NCBI GenBank assembly: GCA_030431355.1
Contig: JAUIJG010000328.1
Coordinates: forward strand, 1-6,020
Length of the DNA: 6,020 nt
DNA from: a bacterium
GTDB lineage: Bacteria > Cyanobacteriota > Vampirovibrionia > Obscuribacterales > Obscuribacteraceae
Direction: 5' to 3'
This document shows positions 1-6,020 of this stretch, piece by piece. Under the pieces are notes generated by a model that was not told where the DNA came from, searched no databases, and saw only the letters and a list, made by a program, of their open reading frames with translations. The stretch's first letter is position 1; each line of letters begins with the position of its first letter. A program made the translations under genes and the position numbers.

Positions 1-1382
1 TGACCTCCAGAATTCTTGCCGCCCTTAAAGGCTAGATAAAGAGCGTTCTTATCTGTCCAGTTTGATCTATAGAAGCCTGTGTTTATCCCTTTGAATAAGT
101 GTGCTCTTGAAAGCCCGTTATTTTTGTCTTGCGTTGATATAGATCTATCCGGATAGAAAAGTAGATGGAAGATGTCGGTGATGTTACCGGCAGTGTCAAG
201 TTCGGCTCCGGCAAAGATCGGCTGCTGAAATTTCTTTGCCAGCCAGAACATCTGGGAAGCTCTTCTCTCTTTATCGCTGGAGTCGGCAAAATTGAAATAT
301 CTTCTTATGGGACTGGTGTAGTGGATTCGGAAAAATCCTGTTTTGGAAAAGCCGGGAAGTTTTGACCAGCCATTGTCTTCACCCAGGGCTGTGTTCAGTC
401 CGGAGAGCATGAACATGGCGTATTTAGTACCATAGCACCAGTATCCGGCTCCTTCCGGCCAGCCGCCATCCGGGGCAAATGTTGCCATCGCGAACGGTAC
501 CGAGATTTTTGTGCAATTTAGAATCCGTGAGGCTAGCTCAGGCTCTTCATCGGCTATGGCCAGGGCACCAAGGGTCATGCCACCATTGCAGACTAGATTC
601 CAGTTGAAAGGAGAGTAGGTCCACCATTTGTGGAGTTCGTATTCTCTAAGACCTGGCTTGAGTCCCAGGTCCATGATCGCCTTTTTTATCTTCTCTCTAT
701 CTTCCGGGCTTAACTCTTCATAGAGCCAGTCATATCCCAGGGAAAGTGCCGCTGTCATCTCGGCCACATCGAGAAAGTGATCCGGATTCCAGTTCTTCTT
801 ATCTGCGGCGGACAGCATCTCAAGGCGGGCTCTTTCGGCATAGCGCCTGTCACGACAGATTAGATAAAGCCCGGCCAGGGTGGTGATTCTTTTAAGCGCA
901 GTGCGGCTCACTCGCAAATAGTTTCCATCTTCGGAGGCGTCAAATGATACCGGCTTTTCACCGATTATTGCCTCTGCCTTCTCTTTCATGTTTTTCAGGA
1001 GCCGCTTGCCGTGCTCGCTCCGGGAAAGTCTCTTTTTGATAGCGCCAATCTCATCGTTCAATATAATTAAGCGCGGATGACCTTTTTTGAGATTATCGAG
1101 AGAGGCCAGATGAGGAGCCGGCGTTTCGACAGCGTATTTTTTCAGACTGGTGACCCAGGCGATAGCTTCTTCCCTGTCTTCAAAAACACCGGGAAGTTTT
1201 TTCTTGGGATTATATGGCTCAGGCTTCTTCGCGTCTCTTTTACCCGGGACCTGGCTTTTGTCCATCGCTTGAGCGACAATGCCTGGCCCGGGGCTAACTC
1301 CCCGCTCCATCCAAAATTGGATACCCCGGCCCATTGCCAGGACCGAGAGCAAGGAAAGTATCGCCAGGTATAGCCTTTTCAG
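1..1382 (-). CDS. Heparinase II/III-like polysaccharide lyase, secreted, 3'-truncated by the window edge
   Basis: The frame is open from the stop at 1410-1412 to the left edge, about 460 codons without interruption. An N-terminal secretion signal is visible: basic KR, then a hydrophobic stretch (residues ~4-17, LYLAILSLLSVLAM), with possible signal peptidase sites after VLA (16) or AQA (39). A helical, toroid-like region follows, starting near GHPRLIIL (101-108). It contains the family-typical blocks NWNLVCNGG (260-268) and APDGGWPEGAGYWCYGTKY (303-321). Tyr314 or Tyr317 is a candidate for the catalytic Tyr of these lyases, and Asn262 or Asn266 for the substrate-carboxylate Asn. The sequence then enters the beta-sandwich part (FYRSNWTDKNALYLAFKGG) and stops just where the family carries its HxHxD-like segment. 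Such enzymes cleave uronic-acid polysaccharides by beta-elimination in the periplasm or outside the cell; the substrate here is unknown. No ATG precedes the signal sequence. The start is set at CTG 1382; ATG at 1334 is the first canonical alternative. hemQ lies 35 nt upstream. Confidence 0.85.
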   Translation of the reverse strand, partial: MKRLYLAILSLLSVLAMGRGIQFWMERGVSPGPGIVAQAMDKSQVPGKRDAKKPEPYNPKKKLPGVFEDREEAIAWVTSLKKYAVETPAPHLASLDNLKKGHPRLIILNDEIGAIKKRLSRSEHGKRLLKNMKEKAEAIIGEKPVSFDASEDGNYLRVSRTALKRITTLAGLYLICRDRRYAERARLEMLSAADKKNWNPDHFLDVAEMTAALSLGYDWLYEELSPEDREKIKKAIMDLGLKPGLREYELHKWWTYSPFNWNLVCNGGMTLGALAIADEEPELASRILNCTKISVPFAMATFAPDGGWPEGAGYWCYGTKYAMFMLSGLNTALGEDNGWSKLPGFSKTGFFRIHYTSPIRRYFNFADSSDKERRASQMFWLAKKFQQPIFAGAELDTAGNITDIFHLLFYPDRSISTQDKNNGLSRAHLFKGINTGFYRSNWTDKNALYLAFKGGKNSGG

Positions 1383-1397
1383 TTTTCGTTGTCCGAA

Positions 1398-1423
1398 ATC
1401 TAGATGTAACTATCTATTTATCT
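1398..1423. repeat. AT-rich inverted repeat at the hemQ/lyase junction
   Basis: CTAGAT and ATCTAG form 6-bp arms around a 14-nt spacer. A competing 5-bp hairpin, TAGAT (1401-1405) with ATCTA (1412-1416), lies inside it. The repeat overlaps the hemQ stop codon and covers most of the gap before the lyase start. There is no GC-rich stem and no T-run, so it does not look like an intrinsic terminator. It could be an mRNA structure between the two cistrons, or chance in AT-rich sequence. Confidence 0.3.
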
Positions 1424-2272
1424 AGTTGGCTGCAGCTCGTTGAGCGCAGGCACTTCCTTGCCTTCCAGGTAGGTGGAGAGCTGATCCAGGGAGAATTGCA
1501 CCCCGGAGTAGAAGTCACCGAATATTCCATATTTGGAGCTTGCTTCATCAAAACGCATGGTGTAAATGAGCTTCTTGAAAACGGCGGGATCATCAGCATA
1601 GAGATCCACGCCCCACTCGTACTTGTCGAAGCCGATGGAACCTGAAATTACCTGGGTTACCAGACCATGATAGGCTCGTCCGATTTTGCCATGATCAAGC
1701 ATGAGCTTGGAGCGCTCTTCGAAGGGGAGGGTGTACCAGTTGACGTCCTCGCCGCGCTTCTTGTCCATGGGGTAGAAGCATACATAGCGACGCTGGGGGA
1801 TTTTCGCCCAGAGTCTTCCGGCGTGGCGCGGATTTTTGGCTTGTTCATCCAGCATCGCGTCGAAGGCTTCGTTCCATTCTTGAGAATGGGGGGGCAGACC
1901 TTTTTCTTTCAAAGATGCGTGAATTTTGCCGGTGGCGTCATAGAGACCAAGCTCCAGAATCGACACGTAAGAAGAGGTCGGTTTCAAAAATTTCTTCAGG
2001 CGCAGCTTGTCGAAAATGGTCTGGGCATGGGCAAGACCGTCATAGACCTTACTGTAATGGGTCAGCATCAGATCGCCCTTGTGTCCCAGCAACTGGGCAA
2101 GACCGACATCGGTGTCATCTTTTTTCAAGGACTGAAGCGCTTCTCTAGCTTCTCTGGCAATCTCTTCCTGTTCATTCTTCTCAAGCTTATCGAAGGTGAT
2201 CCGGTCGAACTCAAACATGCGGTGAAGGATCCACCAGCTGTCCAGGGATTCAGGTACGTCGGGATGGCGCAT
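1418..2272 (-). CDS. hemQ: Coproheme decarboxylase HemQ (ChdC), chlorite dismutase-like fold
   Basis: This cytoplasmic enzyme converts Fe-coproporphyrin III (coproheme) to heme b by two oxidative decarboxylations, the last step of the coproporphyrin-dependent heme pathway. The 284-residue protein opens with LDSWWILH, as HemQ proteins do. It contains YVCFYPMD with the catalytic Tyr (167) and neighbouring Met (169), NWYTLP, then LMLDHGKIGR with the proximal heme His (194). The distal Gln (207) lies in VTQVISGS, and YEWGVDLYADD and MRFDEASSKYG carry the Arg (240) and Ser (245) that bind propionates. The spacings Tyr-His 27 and His-Gln 13 match the Bacillus-type enzyme as I recall it. A segment before YVCFYPM, rich in charged residues, seems about 20 residues longer than in Bacillus HemQ. 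The start is placed at ATG 2272, which has AGGAG 8 nt upstream; the GTG at 2296 would add eight residues and lacks such a site. The lyase gene follows 35 nt downstream. No other heme gene is in the window. Confidence 0.94.
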   Translation of the reverse strand: MRHPDVPESLDSWWILHRMFEFDRITFDKLEKNEQEEIAREAREALQSLKKDDTDVGLAQLLGHKGDLMLTHYSKVYDGLAHAQTIFDKLRLKKFLKPTSSYVSILELGLYDATGKIHASLKEKGLPPHSQEWNEAFDAMLDEQAKNPRHAGRLWAKIPQRRYVCFYPMDKKRGEDVNWYTLPFEERSKLMLDHGKIGRAYHGLVTQVISGSIGFDKYEWGVDLYADDPAVFKKLIYTMRFDEASSKYGIFGDFYSGVQFSLDQLSTYLEGKEVPALNELQPTR

Positions 2273-2280
2273 GTCAGTTA

Positions 2281-2285
2281 CTCCT
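2281..2285 (-). promoter_or_regulatory. Ribosome binding site of hemQ
   Basis: AGGAG on the minus strand lies 8 nt before ATG 2272. It falls inside the alternative GTG-initiated extension, which decides in favour of the shorter protein. Confidence 0.85.
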
Positions 2286-2410
2286 GCAAATAGCACTTAC
2301 GATTCAATGGACCCGATGATATCAGAGGAAAGCCGGGATACAGGATATTTGGCCTGTTCATTTTAATAGTTCGAGGTTAACAGTTCTAAGAATTGTCCCC
2401 TTTGTCCTGC

Positions 2411-2439
2411 TTGACATGCCGGGTGTCTCTGCTGATCAA
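2411..2439 (+). promoter_or_regulatory. Possible sigma70-type promoter of the glycosyltransferase gene
   Basis: A perfect TTGACA occurs at 2411-2416. After 17 nt comes GATCAA (2434-2439), which matches the -10 consensus poorly. Transcription from here would begin near 2447 and leave a leader of roughly 30 nt before the TTG start at 2480. The rest of the divergent intergenic region (2273-2479) holds the two ribosome binding sites. A TATTAAAAT-like AT-rich patch at about 2364-2372 on the minus strand might belong to a hemQ promoter, but its -35 partner is not convincing. I see no riboswitch or terminator in this gap. Confidence 0.4.
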
Positions 2440-2468
2440 TTCGAATTGGATTTCAATTTCGCAGCATC

Positions 2469-2472
2469 AGGA
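2469..2472 (+). promoter_or_regulatory. Ribosome binding site deciding a TTG start
   Basis: AGGA, within CAGGA, stands 7 nt before the TTG at 2480. The reading frame is open further upstream (first possible TTG at 2393), but no comparable site precedes those codons and the TTGACA box lies within that extension. Confidence 0.65.
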
Positions 2473-2479
2473 TCATCTT

Positions 2480-4390
2480 TTGGAAGCGGATTGTAAGATA
2501 AGTGCTGGCCTATCCCGGAAGAGTTCTATTTTGCTTTTGTACTCGCTACTTTTACTCATTCCTATCATCGCCATCGTTATCTGGAATTTTTACGACACGA
2601 CGGTTCCTTTTTACGACACGGCGATGCATATGTTGCGTTGCTACAATTATGCTGACCTGTATAAGAGTGGTGCCTTTTTAAGCAACCCTATTCTGCTGCT
2701 TCAAACAAGCCATCTATATCCTCCCGCCTACTACATCTTCGGCGGCTTGATTATATGGGTGTTTGGAAATTCGGCTCTCGGTGATCCAATTTGGATCGCC
2801 CCATTTTTGCGAGTGTTTTACCTGGTCATACTAATGGGCGCTACCTATTGGCTGACAATCTGTCATTTTTCAAACTCCCGGCAAGCCGCTCTGACCGCCT
2901 TTCTTATAGCTCTCTCTCCCGCTGTCACCTCAGTCTGTCACGGCAATCTTCTTGATCTGCCTTCCCTTTCTTTGATTGTTCTTTCGATGGCTTCCATCAG
3001 CCATTGCGTGAAGAGTCAATCTCTTCCGGCTTCTCTATTTGCCGCTTTCTCTCTGGCGGCATGTTTGTTGATGAAGCACACCTCGGCCCCATTCGTTTTT
3101 CTTTTTCTAGGATGGTTCTTTGTGGACGCCTTGAGGAAAAAAGACTATAGATTGGTTTTTTCTTTGCTAGCCGTCGGCCTGACCGGATTGATTGCGCTAC
3201 TGTCCTGGTATGCCGCCAACTGGTCTGAGTTCGTACAGTTTGTTGAAGCCAATAAGTTAGTCAATCACGATGCCATAAATCTGCAGGTGGAGAGGATAAA
3301 GTCACGGGTAATCGCCCCCTGGGTGCGGTCAGTTTCAGGACTTGTCATTGCGCTCGGTCTGGCTGCTTTGTTTTTAATCCGTCGCAAGAACCTCAAGGAA
3401 CTATCGGTGATTTTGATATCGATCATAGTCCTTGCCATTTTTGCACTCTGTACTTTTCTGCCTTTCACGGTGAATTCCCAGTGGCAGAGTATGCTTCTCG
3501 CGATTGTTTTCTATCTCCATCCATATCGCTTCGGCGTGCTATTCATCGGGCTTCTGGTGGCCGGTCTGGTGCTGGCTACCCGGGATCAACACAGGACTAT
3601 GATGTCCTTTACCGTTCCACTCCTGGCTGGTCTTATCGCCCTTGCCGTAATGACAAGCAACTGGGTTCCCCACTCTCGCTATGCCATCGCCGTTTTGGTG
3701 CCGATTATTTTGTACGCCGGTCTTGGATTGGAGAAACTTCTCTCCGGTGGCAAGAATCAAAAAGTTTTGGCTTATACCATGGGCTCTCTTATTCTAGCCA
3801 CATTTGTCTTGAGCAATTTTTCTCCCTATCCTATTAGCCCACCACAGCCGGTGCAGAAGGTTGTATCTATTCTCACCTGTTTGATCAAGTTCGACGGACC
3901 CTCTCCGGCTAGTCCCAATCCCGATTATAACTGGGGACAGGCTGAAGTGATGAAAATGATATCCAGGGAAAAACAGGTTCCACCAGGACTTTTGATTTTT
4001 GCCGATGTGGCAAAATGCAGCACTTCATCGTTTTTGTATTTGCGGAGATTGCTGAATCTTGAGAACGTTGCTGTTGAAGCTGGTCTTGTCTGGAACACCA
4101 ATGGCTACACCGTCAAGAAAGGTGGAATGGAGCCGTTTGGCTGGTTTCTCTTTAAGGATGGTGAAGTGATTAGCGGTTTTTATGCACGTTCGCCGGAGCT
4201 TTTGCGCGGGCTGAAAGAGACAAGAGAGCGCATAAAGTCAAAATGCGAACTTGTACTGGAAAAGCAGATTTCAGCGAAAGAAAAAGTCTATCTATACCGA
4301 TTGAAGGTGCCGGAGAAAACAGATGAAGTTTCATTCAGGCTTCCCGGTTCTTGGGTTGGATTTAGCCTAGAAGGCTGGCTCTGCCGATAG
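2480..4390 (+). CDS. GT-C fold membrane glycosyltransferase (ArnT/PMT-like)
   Basis: This is a 636-residue multi-pass inner-membrane protein. It probably transfers a sugar from a polyprenyl-phosphate donor to an acceptor on the outer face of the membrane; donor and acceptor cannot be read from the sequence. A short N-terminus with RK leads into TM1 (residues ~16-35). The first external loop carries YDTAMHM with Asp46, the position of the acidic catalytic residue in GT-C enzymes, followed by YNYADLYKSGAF. YPPAYYIFGGL (80-90) matches the YPP motif of the ArnT/PMT_2 group. ALSPAVTSVCHGNLLDLPSL (143-162) and SRYAIAVLVPIILYAGLGL (399-417) are further hallmarks. I count roughly ten to twelve hydrophobic segments up to residue ~446. 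The last ~175 residues are soluble and probably external. No ATG exists before residue 49, so the start is a TTG: 2480 has AGGA at 7 nt; 2531, preceded by GGAAG, is an alternative. The 3' end overlaps the opposing gene by 29 nt. Confidence 0.85.
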   Translation: MEADCKISAGLSRKSSILLLYSLLLLIPIIAIVIWNFYDTTVPFYDTAMHMLRCYNYADLYKSGAFLSNPILLLQTSHLYPPAYYIFGGLIIWVFGNSALGDPIWIAPFLRVFYLVILMGATYWLTICHFSNSRQAALTAFLIALSPAVTSVCHGNLLDLPSLSLIVLSMASISHCVKSQSLPASLFAAFSLAACLLMKHTSAPFVFLFLGWFFVDALRKKDYRLVFSLLAVGLTGLIALLSWYAANWSEFVQFVEANKLVNHDAINLQVERIKSRVIAPWVRSVSGLVIALGLAALFLIRRKNLKELSVILISIIVLAIFALCTFLPFTVNSQWQSMLLAIVFYLHPYRFGVLFIGLLVAGLVLATRDQHRTMMSFTVPLLAGLIALAVMTSNWVPHSRYAIAVLVPIILYAGLGLEKLLSGGKNQKVLAYTMGSLILATFVLSNFSPYPISPPQPVQKVVSILTCLIKFDGPSPASPNPDYNWGQAEVMKMISREKQVPPGLLIFADVAKCSTSSFLYLRRLLNLENVAVEAGLVWNTNGYTVKKGGMEPFGWFLFKDGEVISGFYARSPELLRGLKETRERIKSKCELVLEKQISAKEKVYLYRLKVPEKTDEVSFRLPGSWVGFSLEGWLCR

Positions 4391-4979
4391 CGGCCAAGAA
4401 TGGTCTTTCATGCCTTCTCAAATCGCTGCCGTTGCCTTCCAACCAGATATAGCCACAGCCTTTTTGACCCGGTGCCCGGGGCAGTACTACCAAGACCTCT
4501 CTCTTGCTTCTTTTCCCAGAGCCTTCCACGAATTTTAAACGACCGAGAATGGCTGTTTTCGACTCTGTCTCGTCTCCTATGGAACGCAGTTCCCAGTGAC
4601 AACGGTCGATATCCATCACCGTGCCTCCGCGCGTTAGGAATCCGCCGAAGACAAAACAAAAGGAAAGTATATTGAAGAGATCCTGGTCATCGGCATTGGT
4701 AGTCGGTTCAAGGGGACGACCTTTGCCTATAGCAAACTTTTCATCCAGCGCTTTTTGAACAAGATTGATGCTGTCATCATCGAAACTTTCATCGGTGGCT
4801 TCGAAACAGATCAGCGCCATGGAGTTTTTCGATTCAAATTCCAGATAGCCGAAGGGCTGTTCACAGGGCATCACCACTTCCTGGAAACTTTCAGGCAGTT
4901 CCAGCTTCTGAAATATTCCGCGGTTCACCAATGTGGTTCTATCGCCCAAGGATTTGTCTCCGGTCTCTGTAGATTGCAT
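4362..4979 (-). CDS. Unrecognised protein of about 205 residues
   Basis: I do not recognise this protein. It has no signal peptide and no convincing membrane segment, so it is probably cytoplasmic. The N-terminal ~30 residues are polar. An acidic stretch, EATDESFDDD, falls near residues 60-69 and a hydrophobic FNILSFCFVFGGFL near 102-115. A mixed beta-like region follows, with RCHWEL, ILGRLKFVEG, the basic SGKRSKR (154-160), EVLVVLP, and GCGYIWLEG close to the C-terminus. Two adjacent ATG codons open the frame. The second (4979) has GGTGA (4987-4991) at 7 nt, better spaced than the 4 nt to the first (4982), so it is chosen. It lies ~30 nt downstream of the charged-helix gene on the same strand, and the two are probably co-transcribed. 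Its last codons overlap the end of the glycosyltransferase gene on the other strand. That the gene is real rests on the long open frame, the ribosome binding site and the position. Confidence 0.7.
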   Translation of the reverse strand: MQSTETGDKSLGDRTTLVNRGIFQKLELPESFQEVVMPCEQPFGYLEFESKNSMALICFEATDESFDDDSINLVQKALDEKFAIGKGRPLEPTTNADDQDLFNILSFCFVFGGFLTRGGTVMDIDRCHWELRSIGDETESKTAILGRLKFVEGSGKRSKREVLVVLPRAPGQKGCGYIWLEGNGSDLRRHERPFLAAIGRASLLG

Positions 4980-4986
4980 CATAGTA

Positions 4987-4991
4987 TCACC
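4987..4991 (-). promoter_or_regulatory. Ribosome binding site of the ~205-residue gene
   Basis: GGTGA on the minus strand is 7 nt before ATG 4979 and 4 nt before ATG 4982. It favours the second ATG. The match to AGGAGG is moderate. Confidence 0.5.
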
Positions 4992-5012
4992 AGGATTTTA
5001 CTGCTTTTGTCT

Positions 5013-6020
5013 CTAATTGTCGCTGCTTCCGGTGGACGGACTAGAGGTATTGTCAAGGTTGGATTTTAATTCCGGACTTGATTCCTCCACCGGCGATACC
5101 AGCTCCACCCGATTGGAGATCTCGCTGGCGCCGGGACGGTGAGAGATTCTCAATCCGTTGATCCAGGATGGTGTCTGGGACTGACCAGTAAAGATTGAGC
5201 TTGAGTTATCGCTATAGATAAGGGGACTTCTTTCTACTTCGAACAATTCTTTTCTCTCTTGATCGAGAATCTGCTCTGAGTGACCACGACCACCGGTTCT
5301 CTGACCGCCTTCTTTCTGGCTTCTTCTCCGTTCGGCATCCGAACTCTCCAGAGATTCAGCTCTTTCCAGGGCTTTCAACTTTCTGAACTTTTCATCGTTT
5401 CTTAGAAACTCTTCTCTTTTTCTTCTTACAATTTCCTCTTTTTTGCGACGAGCAATCTCTTTCTCTCGCTCTTTGCGCCGCATCCGCTCTTCTTCGCGTC
5501 TTTCGGCGCGATCTTTCTCCATCCGTCTGATTCTTTCAGCTTCACGTTCTTCTGATTCAAGAAATTCTTGATCCAGTCTCTCTTTCTCTTTTTTCTTCTT
5601 AAGCTCTTCTTCTTCCTTCTCTCTTTCTTTTTCACGACGCTTGTCCGCTTCGTCATAGAGATTGAGGGCAAAGCTTATGGAAAGAAGGGGCCAGGGGTCC
5701 GGTCCTATGGGGAAGGGATAGTCCCAATCTCGAGCGCTTCCTCCAGGCCAGTTGTTACCTATCGGTCCGGTGGGAGAATCCTGACACTCGGGCAGGTCGA
5801 TGTCCGGGTTATAACGTCGTCTGCCGCCGGTGATATTCCAGCTTTGCAGATCCGTCACCGTGCCGTTAATTCTTCTGCCGCCATCACCATGTTGCAAACT
5901 GGCGCAAACCAGCCAGTCGTCTCCGTGTTTTTCCAGGGCGGCAAGATACATATGACCGGGATAGATGCAGACATATCCGCCTTTCTCCAGCAGTTCTTGT
6001 CTCATCTTAGGAGTTACCAT
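5013..6020 (-). CDS. Unrecognised protein with a long charged single alpha-helix
   Basis: I do not recognise this protein. The first ~120 residues look globular, with an aromatic- and Gly/Pro-rich part (YVCIYPGHMY, WNITGGRRRY, a Pro-rich stretch to DPWPLL). Residues ~126-236 are dominated by Glu, Lys and Arg: 60 of the 75 residues from 126 to 200 are charged, with E-to-K/R pairs four apart (EEEELKKKK). Non-polar residues do not recur in a clear heptad, so a free-standing ER/K helix fits better than a coiled coil. The tail (~237-335) is polar, Ser-rich and probably disordered. No signal peptide or membrane segment is visible in the part shown. The frame reaches an ATG exactly at the window edge; the true start may be this one, Met6, or lie further upstream. 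The stop (TAG, 5013-5015) is ~30 nt before the next gene, suggesting an operon. Possible roles are a spacer, scaffold or nucleic-acid/protein tether. Confidence 0.75.
   Translation of the reverse strand: MVTPKMRQELLEKGGYVCIYPGHMYLAALEKHGDDWLVCASLQHGDGGRRINGTVTDLQSWNITGGRRRYNPDIDLPECQDSPTGPIGNNWPGGSARDWDYPFPIGPDPWPLLSISFALNLYDEADKRREKEREKEEEELKKKKEKERLDQEFLESEEREAERIRRMEKDRAERREEERMRRKEREKEIARRKKEEIVRRKREEFLRNDEKFRKLKALERAESLESSDAERRRSQKEGGQRTGGRGHSEQILDQERKELFEVERSPLIYSDNSSSIFTGQSQTPSWINGLRISHRPGASEISNRVELVSPVEESSPELKSNLDNTSSPSTGSSDN

Noticed and set aside
1289..1304. Hairpin CGGGG-ctaact-CCCCG
   Set aside because: It sits inside the lyase coding sequence (the VSPGPG codons) and has no T-run on either strand, so it is neither a terminator nor a supported regulatory element.
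1077..1645. Two plus-strand open frames of about 100 codons
   Set aside because: Both are antisense to the lyase gene and the end of hemQ, with no ribosome binding site or family resemblance.
1667..2293. A 208-codon open frame on the plus strand
   Set aside because: It lies wholly antisense to hemQ, whose conserved motifs prove the minus strand is the coding one. It has no recognisable domain; the frame is open because of hemQ codon use.
3481..3837. A 118-codon open frame on the plus strand
   Set aside because: It is in a shifted frame inside the glycosyltransferase gene. The main frame keeps its membrane segments and the RYAIAVLVP hallmark through this stretch, so there is no frameshift.
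4365..4377. Hairpin AGCCT-aga-AGGCT in the convergent overlap
   Set aside because: Considered as a two-way terminator. The stem is only 5 bp, the loop is 3 nt, and no T-run follows on either strand.
5395..5650. Long pyrimidine-rich tract on the plus strand with tttctctt-like repeats
   Set aside because: It is explained by the Glu/Lys/Arg codons (GAA, GAG, AAA, AAG, AGA) of the charged helix on the minus strand, and the repeats are irregular. It is not an independent repeat or regulatory element.

Overview
The window carries five protein-coding genes and no RNA gene, mobile element or CRISPR array that I can see. Four genes lie on the minus strand and one on the plus strand. Base composition is near balanced. 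The set (a coproheme decarboxylase of the HemQ type, a secreted heparinase-like lyase, a GT-C membrane glycosyltransferase and two unrecognised proteins) suggests an environmental bacterium that uses the coproporphyrin-dependent heme route and builds or degrades surface polysaccharide. I cannot assign a phylum from this. A lineage such as Obscuribacterales/Melainabacteria would be compatible, but that is a guess.

Layout. Positions 1-1382 (minus) hold the first ~460 codons of a heparinase II/III-like protein. It runs off the left edge and has no ATG in front of its signal sequence. Just upstream of it and on the same strand, 35 nt away, is hemQ (1418-2272), with every expected active-site residue present. 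A ~200 bp intergenic region (2273-2479) separates hemQ from the divergent GT-C glycosyltransferase gene (2480-4390, plus). That gene appears to start at a TTG with a good ribosome binding site, just downstream of a perfect TTGACA box. Its 3' end overlaps, tail to tail, the 3' end of an unrecognised ~205-residue gene (4362-4979, minus). That gene follows, after a ~30 nt gap, a second unrecognised gene (5013-6020, minus) that encodes a protein with a very long, highly charged helix.

How the genes relate. hemQ and the lyase gene could share a transcript, but no functional link is obvious. The two unrecognised minus-strand genes look like one transcription unit. The lyase and the glycosyltransferase both point to envelope or exopolysaccharide chemistry, but they lie on opposite strands and nothing in the sequence ties them to one pathway. 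The most interesting material is the orphan two-gene unit with the charged-helix protein, followed by the non-canonical start of the lyase gene and the convergent coding overlap. I see no strong evidence for a complete, previously undescribed system here.
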